64,000 nt of DNA from Begonia masoniana (lineage: Eukaryota; Streptophyta; Magnoliopsida; Cucurbitales; Begoniaceae). The stretch covers positions 25,117,825-25,181,824 of the forward strand of contig CM039505.1 of assembly GCA_022432975.1 (NCBI GenBank). Reading direction: 5' to 3'. Below are positions 20,655 to 30,997 of the stretch, piece by piece. Made by a program: the position numbers and the translations under genes. Every line of letters starts with the position of its first letter. Within the stretch, counting starts at the first letter, position 1. Under the pieces are notes generated by a model. It worked only from the letters and a program-made list of their open reading frames with translations, was not told the DNA's origin and ran no database searches.

Positions 20655-23337
20655 TGTAACACCCCCAAACTACCCCTTAGCTCGGGTTGTTACTTTGCTT
20701 ACACTCCAACATCACTCTATAATTTTTTCAACATTTAAAATGAAGTTTAAAATAATTTTTGATAAAAAGTCGACTCGATTTTTGGGTTTTTTGAACTCTA
20801 AAAAACATGTGGAAAACGTGAGTAAAATGCGTAGAAAACGTGTAGAAAAAGGTCAGGTTAAAACATATTGGAAATAGGAAAAATTTGAAAAAAAATCAAA
20901 ATAGCCCACCATGGGCACCGCGCGCCGCGCACATGCAACCCTGCGCGCTAGGTGCCGATCGATCGGCGACCTCTCGGGTCGCTCGACCAACCACAACCAA
21001 CCTTGCCGATCGATTGGCGCTGGGCACCAATTGATCGGTGCTAGGTGTTGCGCGCGCCCTAGCAGCGCGCCACGCCCGTGCCCTGGTGCACCTCTTCAGC
21101 GCCTCTGCGTGCCACCACCCAACCACCAGTGCACCTCAACACCCTTTTTCCACCTTTTTCCTATTTTCTTCACATTCCACCCTACCATTTCATCCTAAAA
21201 CATCCTTTAACCATCTTCCACTAATTTCCATCATTCGACCCTTTAAAACCCCGAAAATACGACCCAAAAACGAAAGCAAAAACATAAAAATTCCTGGAAA
21301 CCAAAACGTTTCTTTTTTAAAAACTCGGACAACATAACGTTTAGTTACTAAACACCCAAAACCTGAAAACCAAACATTTTATACAACTAAAATACAATCC
21401 ACACACCAAAAAGAGTTACCATACACTTCAAAATCCTCAAAACTCAACTATCTAAGCATTTTTCTATCAATTCTCTATCAAAACATCTATGCTACACAAA
21501 CACATACGGAGCTCAGTCAGAATCGCCCTAACAAATTACCAGCTCCGACACATGCAAGCGAGTCCTCAACTGCCATCCTCATCCACCCCACGCTCCTCGA
21601 CTCACCTGAAGGCTTATCGTCACCAACACTATCGAACATAAAATGTAAGCCTAATGCTTAGCAAGTATGGAATAATGAATGCAAAAACACAATGCATACT
21701 CAACCCCTAACACATGCAGTTTCTACACTCTCAGTTGTCTTCGTTTCGTTTTCATTTCATTACTCTTTCACTTTTCCGTGTGGATCAAGTAGGCACATAT
21801 CCGAGCCTCGCTTACTAGACGGCCACATCTTTACCCAGCAGAGCAAGATCGGATATCACACATCTGGGTTCTGTCCATTGGATGGCCATACACGATCTCC
21901 TCCCAATCGATCATAGAACCCTCTCGAGGTGCTACACTAGCACTACTCCCCGATGAGGCGTTCATACTCACGATGCATTATATATTTTAGCAGTGCATCT
22001 CTCATAGAAGCCCTCTCGGGGTGGTACATTCAAACATTGATTCCCAACGAGGCCTTCTCGGGGTGCTACACCCAATCACTGATTTCCGACGAGACAGCTC
22101 TAATCGAGACCATGTCGCAGCTCTTATTATCTTTTTACATTTCATACTCACATATCAAAACCATGCTCAAAACTCGTTTTTCGTAGTTTGAAAACATGAT
22201 GCATGCCAATACAATGCTTAATCACAAAACAAAACAAAAACAACCAAACAAGCAATCAAACAAACCCTACCGTTCAGTGGTGTAGGCACAAAGGCAAAAT
22301 ACAAGCATCCGCTACTTACCTGGATCTCCGTAACATTTGGTTACTCCAAATTCTCAACTCGACCTAGCATAAATATGGAATTCACTTAGAAATCATCAAA
22401 ACATAATCTAAAGGATGCCTACTCTATTCCTAACAACTAATCAAACTAACTCTAAAACCTCAAACCCAAAATCCCGAAATTCCCCTTTTTACATTGCCCA
22501 AACTTCAATCAAACATAACTCACTCGTTTCTCAACGGATTTAAATGATCTAACCCATTCCGTAAACCTCTACATGTCTAATATCCATTGAATCAAACCAT
22601 TTTACCAACCAAACAAGTATGGCCGATTGAATTCTGCACCAAACAAAATCGGCTAACATTGACCCAAAAATTGGTTTTTCACCAAAATTAACCAAACTCT
22701 TAATCTTTCTATAAAATCAATCTATGCCACTCTATCTAAGGTCTAAACTACCAAATATCAAGAAAACACAACAACGAAAACCAATTTTCGGAATCCCCCA
22801 TTAGGATTTCCTAAACTCTTCCAAAAACTCACCAAAACTCACTTAAAACACCTAAAATCACTAAAGGTAAGCTTAAATCATAAAACCATCTAAAATATTA
22901 CCTTAAATCTTGAAGAAAATGAAGGAATGGAAGAGAAGAAGATCACCCATGGCTGCTGGTTTCATCGTGGGAGAAAAGAAGAAGACTAGGGTTTTTTTTT
23001 TCACTCCCTCATTTTCACCATTGAAACATCCCTTTTTGCTTTATCCACTTTTTCACCACTCAACTATACCAAATTATAATTTAACCCTCCCCTCATCACT
23101 CTTTTACCTCTCACGTGGAATGCTCCACTCCTTCCCCCCTTTCATCTATCTAATTTTCTATTCCTTTCTTTTAAAACAACAATTCACACCAAACAACTTA
23201 CCTTAATACTTTACTTTCAATCAAACCTTCACTTTCTAAATTAATTGCTTATACTAATTCTATGGTAATTACTACGTACTCCTAATGTAATCAAATCGAA
23301 GGCAACCTGTAGTCGAGGAAAATTCCCGGGTGCTACA
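20655..23337 (-). repeat. Solo LTR C (minus strand) with target duplication CCCTT
   Basis: Plus-strand TGTAACACCCCC to GGGTGCTACA, 2683 bp, flanked by CCCTT at 20650-20654 and 23338-23342. Minus orientation is shown by GTGGTGTAGGCACAAAGGC (22275) and TACTTACCTGG (22311), which are the reverse of the arm and donor of other LTRs. The acceptor-side arm near 21625-21645 is decayed (CACCAACACTATCGAAC). Repeated CTCTCGGGGTG/CTCGAGGTGCTACA units occupy about 21910-22110. It also carries a GATCGATCGG-rich GC block (20955-21035). No internal domain. Confidence 0.85.
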
Positions 23338-23342
23338 CCCTT

Positions 23343-23490
23343 TTCTAAGGGGGAGAAGATCGTGAGTGAGGACCATCCAGTGCTCGGCGATATCCCATAG
23401 TGTTGGGTCGGAGGATGACGTGCTGAGTTAAAACTTTGAGATATCCAATAGTGTTGTGCCGGAGGGTCTCACAAAAAAGGCGTCTTTTTT
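23343..23490 (+). mobile_element. SINE body and tail, continuation of 20567-20654
   Basis: GGGGGAGAAGATCGTGAGTG, two GATATCC(C/A)ATAGTGTTG units, and the tail GGTCTCACAAAAAAGG. The LTR removed nothing: body order is preserved across the CCCTT duplication. Confidence 0.7.
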
Positions 23491-23530
23491 GTGGACCCTC
23501 GAGCCCAACACTATGGGATATCGCAGAGTT
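23491..23530 (-). mobile_element. SINE tail, minus strand, truncated
   Basis: CTTTTTTGTGGACCC then CCCAACACTATGGGATATCG. It is tail-to-tail with the preceding copy across a GGCGTC spacer. Confidence 0.6.
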
Positions 23531-23579
23531 TAGCTCAAGTGGTACTAGCACTTGTAGCCCATGGATCTAGTAGCTTGGA
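23531..23579 (+). mobile_element. SINE head, plus strand, cut by the 48-bp-array element
   Basis: TAGCTCAAGTGGTACTAGCA (A box) to AGTAGCTTGGA. The B-box half follows at 27651. Confidence 0.7.
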
Positions 23580-26500
23580 TGTAACACCCGGCATTTTTGT
23601 CATGTAAATATTCCTTGAATTATTAGACGGAATTAATGAGAATAAAAAACAACGGAAGGGCAAAATAGGAAGCCAATTAAGGTTGGTGGGAGGAAGCCAA
23701 TGGTTGAGTGACACTTGACAACTTGTTGAAGAAGCCATGTTCTTCTTCTCTTTCCTCCTACGTGAAACCCTCATTTTTCCTCTGCTTCTTTCCACTCCCC
23801 TATGTTTTCTCTCTTCCAGACGACAAACGCCCTTCGAAGTTCCTTCGATCTCCTCAGTTTTCTTCTGTTTCTCTGCCTAAGGTAAACATCTGCTAAAGTT
23901 AACAAGGTTGGATAAGTTAAAATGTGAGTTTTGTTGTAGTTTGGGGTTACGATAATTTGGAGAGAACTCATTGTTTTTGCATGAAAACACGTTGGTTTGT
24001 TTTCTAAAGATTTGAATGGAGTTTGAAGCATATTCAACTAAGTTATTAGTTAGCATTTGTAGCTTTGTTAATTTCTCTTTTCGTGCACGTCATAAGGTTC
24101 ATGCATCACCGTGGTTTCACGAGCAAAGTTTGCTGCTTTTCGGATATCAAGTAAGTTCATGTGTGTAGATCGGCCCTTAAGGCCCTACAACACGGAGATA
24201 CTAGGATTTACTCTGTCGGGTTATTTCGGGTAGATAAGTTAGAGTTTCGTTCTGATTTTTCTGTATTTCTTTTCTTTTTCTGCCGTTTATTTCCTGTTGT
24301 CTGCTATTTCAAGTTGGAGTCCTGTAAACGTCCATGCATACACGTTTTTCGAAAGCTCATGCAAAATGTTTTCTGTACACGTTTTGAAGTTAAAAAAGAT
24401 AAAAATCTGAATGTAATGTATCGGTTAAGTGTAGGACGGGGACTGGCCCTCTGTTTCTGTATATTTTGTATTTCTGTATGTGCCTGATAGTGCACTTGCC
24501 AGTTCCCCTATAAGCCCCACTTATACTCCTCTGCCAGTGAAACATAATGTAATGTACTGTCACTGTATTCTGAAAGTTCATGCATAAAGCATATGCATCA
24601 CTGCATTTTATTCATGTTCTAACTGAGTTTTAGACTCATAGGTGAACTCCCTGTTGTAGGTACGGATCACGTGGATGATGACTTTGTGCCTCAGTCTGAC
24701 GAATAGGTGGGTGGTGGCTCGAGCTTTCGGGGGTGGTTGCGACAGCCAGACATATTTCTGTTCTGAGGTTTAAGTTTCTAAAGTAAAGTTCATATCTGTA
24801 AACTCTACTGGGATTCTGGTGTTTTGTTTTTAAAACTCTGTTGGAAATTTGGATAATGTGCAGGTTTGGTGTCTAAGTTTTTAAACCTCTGTAATTGACA
24901 GTTGTATATATGTTTTGAAAACATTCTGGAACTGCTTGAGTTTTTCCTTTTTAGGTTGTGCATGGATGGTCTCGAATTTTAGAGCTATCCATGCAGTCTG
25001 TTTTCTTGAATCTCTGTCATTTGTAAAGTATGTTTTACAACTTAGTTTTGAATTGGGTTTTGAGAGTTTGAAAATTTTTATGCCTTCTGTTTTATGCTCC
25101 TTGTTTATACGTTTTCCTGTTAAAAGTTGTCAAATTTTTTCTTTAAAACTGCGTCTTCCGCTACGATTTATTTAAGCCCTCCGGTTTATTTACATCTTTC
25201 CGCCTTTGTCACCAGTCTAATCTTCCGCTCAGTTTCAATTACATCTACTGCTTATGGCTACGTCCACCACTCCGGTTTAATTATGTCTTCCGGTTTATTT
25301 ATGTCACCCGCTCCTGTCACCCAGTCTATATCTTCCGTCAGTTTACTTAATCTACCGTCTGACGTCATCCACCCACATCTTCCGCCAATTCAACTACATC
25401 TTCTGTCTGACGTCATCCACCCACATCTTCCGCCAATTCAACTCCATCTTCTGTCTGACGTCATCCACCCACATCTTCCACCCAATTCACTTACATCTAC
25501 CGTTTGATGTCATCCACCCACATTTTCCACCAGTTCAACTATATCTTCCGCCTGACGTCATCCACCCACATCTTTCGCCAATTCAACTACATCTTCTGTC
25601 TGACGTCATCCACCCACATCTTCCGCCAATTCAACTACATCTTCTGTCTGACGTCATCCACCCACATCTTCCGCCAATTCAACTACATCTTCTGTCTGAC
25701 GTCATCCACCCACATCTTCCGCCAATTCAACTACATCTTCCGCCAATTCAACTACATCTTCTGTCTGACGTCATCCACCCACATCTTCCGCCAATTCAAC
25801 TACATCTTCTGTCTGACGTCATCCACCCACATCTTCCGCCAATTCAACTACATCTTCTGTCTGACGTCATCCACCCACATCTTCCGCCAATTCAACTACA
25901 TCTTCTGTCTGACGTCATCCACCCACATCTTCCGCCAATTCAACTACATCTTCTGTCTGACGTCATCCACCCACATCTTCCGCCAATTCAACTACATCTT
26001 CTGTCTGACGTCATCCACCCACATCTTCCGCCAATTCAACTACATCTTCTGTCTGACGTCATCCACCCACATCTTCCGCCAATTCAACTACATCTTCTGT
26101 CTGACGTCATCCACCCACATCTTCCGCCAATTCAACTACATCTTCTGTCTGACGTCATCCACCCACATCTTCCGCCAATTCAACTACATCTTCTGTCTGA
26201 CGTCATCCACCCACATCTTCCGCCAATTCAACTACATCTTCTGTCTGACGTCATCCACCCACATCTTCCGCCAATTCAACTACATCTTCTGTCTGACGTC
26301 ATCCACCCACATCTTCCGCCAATTCAACTACATCTTCTGTCTGACGTCATCCACCCACATCTTCCGCCAATTCAACTACATCTTCTGTCTGACGTCATCC
26401 ACCCACATCTTCCGCCAATTCAACTACATCTTCTGTCTGACGTCATCCACCCACATCTTCCGCCAATTCAACTACATCTTCTGTCTGACGTCATCCACCC

Positions 26501-27645
26501 ACATCTTCCGCCAATTCAACTACATCTTCTGTCTGACGTCATCCACCCACATCTTCCGCCAATTCAACTACATCTTCTGTCTGACGTCATCCACCCACAT
26601 CTTCCGCCAATTCAACTACATCTTCTGTCTGACGTCATCCACCCACATCTTCCGCCAATTCAACTACATCTTCTGTCTGACGTCATCCACCCACATCTTC
26701 CGCCAATTCAACTACATCTTCTGTCTGACGTCATCCACCCACATCTTCCGCCAATTCAACTACATCTTCTGTCTGACGTCATCCACCCACATCTTCCGCC
26801 AATTCAACTACATCTTCTGTCTGACGTCATCCACCCACATCTTCCGCCAATTCAACTACATCTTCTGTCTGACGTCATCCACCCACATCTTCCGCCAATT
26901 CAACTACATCTTCTGTCTGACGTCATCCACCCACATCTTCCGCCAATTCAACTACATCTTCTGTCTGACGTCATCCACCCACATCTTCCGCCAATTCAAC
27001 TACATCTTCTGTCTGACGTCATCCACCCACATCTTCCGCCAATTCAACTACATCTTCTGTCTGACGTCATCCACCCACATCTTCCGCCAATTCAACTACA
27101 TCTTCTGTCTGACGTCATCCACCCACATCTTCCGCCAATTCAACTACATCTTCTGTCTGACGTCATCCACCCACATCTTCCGCCAATTCAACTACATCTT
27201 CTGTCTGACGTCATCCACCCACATCTTCCGCCAATTCAACTACATCTTCTGTCTGACGTCATCCACCCACATCTTCCGCCAATTCAACTACATCTTCTGT
27301 CTGACGTCATCCACCCACATCTTCCGCCAATTCAACTACATCTTCTGTCTGACGTCATCCACCCACATCTTCCGCCAATTCAACTACATCTTCTGTCTGA
27401 CGTCATCCACCCACATCTTCCGCCAATTCAACTACATCTTCTGTCTGACGTCATCCACCCACATCTTCCGCCAATTCAACTACATCTTCTGTCTGACGTC
27501 ATCCACCCACATCTTCCGCCAATTCAACTACATCTTCTGTCTGACGTCATCCACCCACATCTTCCGCCAATTCAACTACATCTTCTGTCTGACGTCATCC
27601 ACCCACATCTTCCGCCAATTCAACTACATCTTCTGTCTGACGTCA
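23580..27645 (+). mobile_element. LTR-like element carrying a 48-bp minisatellite
   Basis: It starts TGTAACACCCGG and ends TGACGTCA. It sits inside a SINE between TAGTAGCTTGGA (23568-23579) and TAGTAGTTGGA (27646-27656). It has the same architecture as the other LTRs: donor GTAAGT at 24151, arm CCTACAACA at 24184-24192, acceptor and arm TGTTGTAGG at 24652-24660. The usual GTTACA end is missing; the array runs straight into the right flank. It may be a solo LTR whose 3' end was lost, or an assembly joint within the array. Confidence 0.6.
25359..27645 (+). repeat. 48-bp tandem array, about 47 copies
   Basis: About four variant copies (25359-25550) precede 43 nearly identical ones. One copy near 25719-25760 has an extra internal 21 bp. 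Each unit carries the palindrome TGACGTCA followed by TCCACCCACATCTTCCGCC. Because 48 is a multiple of three, a 714-codon frame runs through it; this is an artefact of the period. Related CATCTTCCG motifs with TGACGTCAG occur in solo LTR B (5640-5890). Confidence 0.95.
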
Positions 27646-27650
27646 TAGTA

Positions 27651-27821
27651 GTTGGAGGTCCTGGGTTCGAGTGTTGGGGAAGACAAAAACTCCTCAACCA
27701 GGGGGAGAAGGTCGTGAGTGGGACCACCCAGTGCTCCGCGATAACCATAGTGTTGGGTGGAGGGTGATGTGTTGAGTTAAAACTCCGCGATATTCCATAG
27801 TGTTGGGCCGGAGGGTTCCAC
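27651..27821 (+). mobile_element. SINE body and tail, plus strand
   Basis: GTTGGAGGTCCTGGGTTCGA (B box), GACAAAAACTCC, GTGAGTGGGACCACC, two ATAGTGTTGGG units, ending GGAGGGTTCCAC. It completes the head at 23531-23579. Confidence 0.7.
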
Positions 27822-27829
27822 AGATAAAT

Positions 27830-28480
27830 TCCACTACTTACGCAAAAATCAATTATCAAACTCACCCTTTTAACGCCGAAACCAAATCTCCGTTGCACAC
27901 TCTCATGGTGAATTTTTTATCAACCAGTCTTCTATAAGAACTAAGCATATGAAACACAATAGACATGATTAGTCGTTCTTGAATGCATAATCTAGGGAGA
28001 TAAGCAATATTTAACCAAACAAGTCTTATAAACAAGTAAATCAAATTTTTTATCTTCCTTCTTTTGTTTCATCTCCATGAAATACTTCTTACAATTTCTC
28101 TTTGAGTGGCGATGAACATCATAATGAAAACACTTTCTTGTGTGGCTCGAGCTGCTCTTGTTCTCATCATTGAGATTATTCTTCTTGGGGTTATCCTTCT
28201 TTACCCCTGCTTGCTGGGCTAACTAGCCTTTTCTCTTCATTCAATGAACCAATCCAGATCGTGTTATTCATGACTTTCTTAATAGTCTCAAGGCAGGATG
28301 AGTCCAAGGGTTTTTTCGAACATATTCCGTAGAGACTCCATCATTGCACAAACGACTCTATGTTCTCAAATTTAGTATTGAGAACATCAAACATATCTGT
28401 GAACAAGTAACAATGAGTTTTGCATTTCCTCAAAGTAGTGTCTTATAAGCCTCTTTGAAATTCCTAGAAGCCTTGAAAGA
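27830..28480 (-). pseudogene. Ty1/copia gag-protease remnant
   Basis: Copia gag ends in a zinc knuckle that binds RNA, and is followed by the aspartic protease. On the minus strand a lysine/asparagine-rich segment (about 28130-28200) leads to CFHYDVHRHSKRNC, a knuckle with its second cysteine replaced by tyrosine. Then come KKYFMEMKQKKEDKKFDLLV and a TCLV motif, and further on KKFTMRVCNGDLVSALKG, which resembles the segment after the protease site in plant copia proteins. The expected DSGAT protease motif is not readable in frame. Stops and frame changes are present. The remnant is bounded by a SINE on one side and the LTR relic on the other. Confidence 0.6.
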
Positions 28481-28486
28481 GAAGGA

Positions 28487-29469
28487 TTTATTTAATGGAT
28501 AAAATCACCCAATTAGAAATGGAGTATTTTAAGGAAAGAAAACTTGAGACTTTAATGGATAAATTTTAGCCCAAGAATTTACTATTTTATTTTTAATTAA
28601 GTACGCAAAAAATTAAACTAAATTTTGGATCTTCTGACATTGAGCTAGGATTATTGAGGTTTAGTCACTAGTAGGCCCACTTAAGGCATATATTTATTTT
28701 ATGTTTAGTTTTCCCATGTTATATTTTAATGAATAATTTAATTATTTTATTATATAAAATAATTGTTAAAAATCTCTTACTATTGTTTTATTTTAAGACA
28801 TACATTCTTTCATGCACGATTGTTGCGACATGAAAAGCTTTGTTTTAACTAGAGTAATGAGACATCTGACTGTGCCGTGTCCATGGTCACAAAACCTTAA
28901 ACTTGATCACGACATATTTCGTGGCTTTTTGTGATCATCAAATATCGCCGTTTTTATTTTAAATGCATAAGACATGATGTGCTCAGAGACCGTGAGTGAC
29001 TTCATTTTTACTCAATTTTTCATTGTTGTTAATTTATTAATTGAACATAAATTCTAGAATAAAATATGTCTCTATTGAGTTAAGCTGATTCACCTCAAAC
29101 AACTTCTCCATTTCATGACTTAACTAAGAAGTCTTTCAGTTGTTGACTCAAGAGTAGCCAGGGAGTGAAGATTTCTATATTTTATAAATTTCTTATAATT
29201 TATTTTACTTGAGAGGTTAGATTTTAATAAAACTTATAAACCTTTATTTTATTTAAATCTTATCTAGCACTTGTAATTTGGATTTATATTATAACTTCAT
29301 CGAGATGTTATTTATTGGATATGTTAGCTCATTGTTTTTTGCCTCTACTTCTATTTAAATTATTAAGTTTTTCTCTACTTTATTAAATTTTAAAAATTAA
29401 CGGGACTCATTCTTGTTTTTGGGTTGGGTCATTCCTCATTCTGTCTTGGATCCCCTTTAGAGCGTCATG
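28487..29469 (+). repeat. 5' LTR fragment of the relic
   Basis: It aligns by eye with 49690-50570: TTTAATGGATAAA repeats, the GCACGATTGTT block, ATTTTTACTCAATTT, and an end in GCGTCA. It is followed by TTTGGGTATCAAAATCAGGTT, a decayed primer-binding site. Confidence 0.65.
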
Positions 29470-29605
29470 AAAATTTGGGTATCAAAATCAGGTTACCATC
29501 TTGAAAAGTGACATCTATAAGATAGATATAGTGATAGTATAAAAGAATTAATTTTGTGCCTAAGGACGCAGATTTTGAAAATGTCTCCTAGAAGAGCCCT
29601 TAGAA

Positions 29606-30920
29606 ATCATGATTCTGAATTATTAGTGGTTTGTGACTACCCTGATATTTTTCCAGAGGATTCGCTCTAGTTGCCAACCGAGCGCGAGATTGAGTTTTGT
29701 ATTTATTTAGTGCTTGACACGGCTCCAATTTTGAGTACTTCGTATCACATGGCTCCGAAAGAAATAAATGAGTTGAGAATTCAGTTAGATGATTTATTGT
29801 AAAAGATCTTTATTTGGAATAGTATCTCACCGTGGGGTGCGCTAGTTTTATTTGCAAAGAATCAGGATGGCTCACTTCGCTTGTGTATCGTTGATTTATA
29901 CAAAATTTTTCTTCTATTTTTATGTCGTTGACTCAACTAACTAGTAAACACCTAAAGTTTATTTGGGACAACAAATGTTAGACATCTTTTGAGGAGCTTA
30001 AGTAGAGATTGACTACTGCGCTAGTTTTAGCAGTACCCGATGAGAATTTACCCAATGCAATGTATATTGATGCATCAGGAGGTTAAATTGTTTGCAGCAA
30101 GACAAAGTGATAGTTTATGCATCTTGGCAATCAAAGACGCATGAGCAAAATTATCCTAGTCACGATTTAGAGTTAACTGCTATTATTTTTGCTTTGAATA
30201 TTTGGTGAAGCTATTTGTATGATGTTAAATTCAAGATATTTTCTGATCATAAGAGTTTGAAGTGTCTTTTCACGCAATCTGATTTAAGCCTTCGACAGCC
30301 CCGATGGATGGAATATATGAGTGATTGTGATTTTACCTTGAAATATCATCCTGAAAAAACCAATATTGTGACTGATGCCTTAAGCTGATACCCTTAAGGG
30401 TCTCTTTCTTGTCTCTTGTTGGAGGATTGGAAGAGGTGTTTGACTATTGAAGATTATGAGTTGCAGTATCAGGAAAATAGTCAGAGAGTTTGAGTATTTA
30501 TTTTAGTAACGCCCACTACACTTATGTAGCGTGTTTAAGATTTGCAAAAAATTTGATGACGAGGTAAAGGAAAAACTTGAAAAGATTTGAGCATGAGAAA
30601 AATTTGACAGTTGGAAGGTCAACTATGTGTTTCTATATTTCAAATGACGAGAGTAGGTCCTGCTGATTTAGTTTTAAGGCAAGCACTCCTAGCAGAAGAC
30701 CATAAGTCCTGATTTGCTGTTCATCAAGGTAGCACTAAATTGTATTACGACTTGAAGTGTTAGTGTTGGTGGGTTAGAATAAAGCAAGATATGTCTGATT
30801 ATGTATCCAAGTGTTTAACTTGTCAACAGATTAAGGATGAGCATTAGATACTAGTTGGATTGTTGTAGCCTCTATCAATTTCTAAGTGGGGAACGAAATA
30901 AAATCACTAAAGATTTTTTA
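29606..30920 (+). pseudogene. Ty3/gypsy pol remnant: reverse transcriptase, RNase H, integrase zinc region
   Basis: Reverse transcriptase copies the RNA, RNase H removes it, and integrase inserts the DNA. The frame shows YPDIFPED, LPTEREIEF, APILSTSYHMAP and SPWGALVLFAKNQDGSLRLC, the typical start of plant Ty3/gypsy reverse transcriptase. The palm region with the catalytic aspartates is missing. It resumes with FEELK-RLTTALVLAVPDE, YIDASGG, VIYAS-like, [16 protein letters not shown] and [13 protein letters not shown] (RNase H). Then come VHQGSTKLYYDLK and CLTCQQIKDEH (integrase HHCC region). Many stops and small indels are present. The integrase continues at 45340 after the inserted DNA. Confidence 0.75.
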
Positions 30921-30953
30921 ACTTGATTACTGAGAACCGTGCAGAAGTTTGAT

Positions 30954-30997
30954 TGTCACAATTCGGAGGCGGGCCTAACAAAATGTCGGGTAGGGCA
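30954..30997 (-). repeat. Left edge of a minus-strand LTR-like remnant
   Basis: It starts TGTCACAATTCGGAGGCGGG and runs into the target site of the Tekay element. It continues at 40714. No right end or target duplication was found. Confidence 0.4.

Noticed and set aside
25359..27645. A CRISPR-like array
   Set aside because: Units are contiguous, with no variable spacers and no cas genes, in plant nuclear DNA.
25504..27648. A 714-codon open frame with 16-residue repeats
   Set aside because: The frame exists because a stop-free 48-bp unit is a multiple of three. It has no unique domain and lies in LTR DNA.
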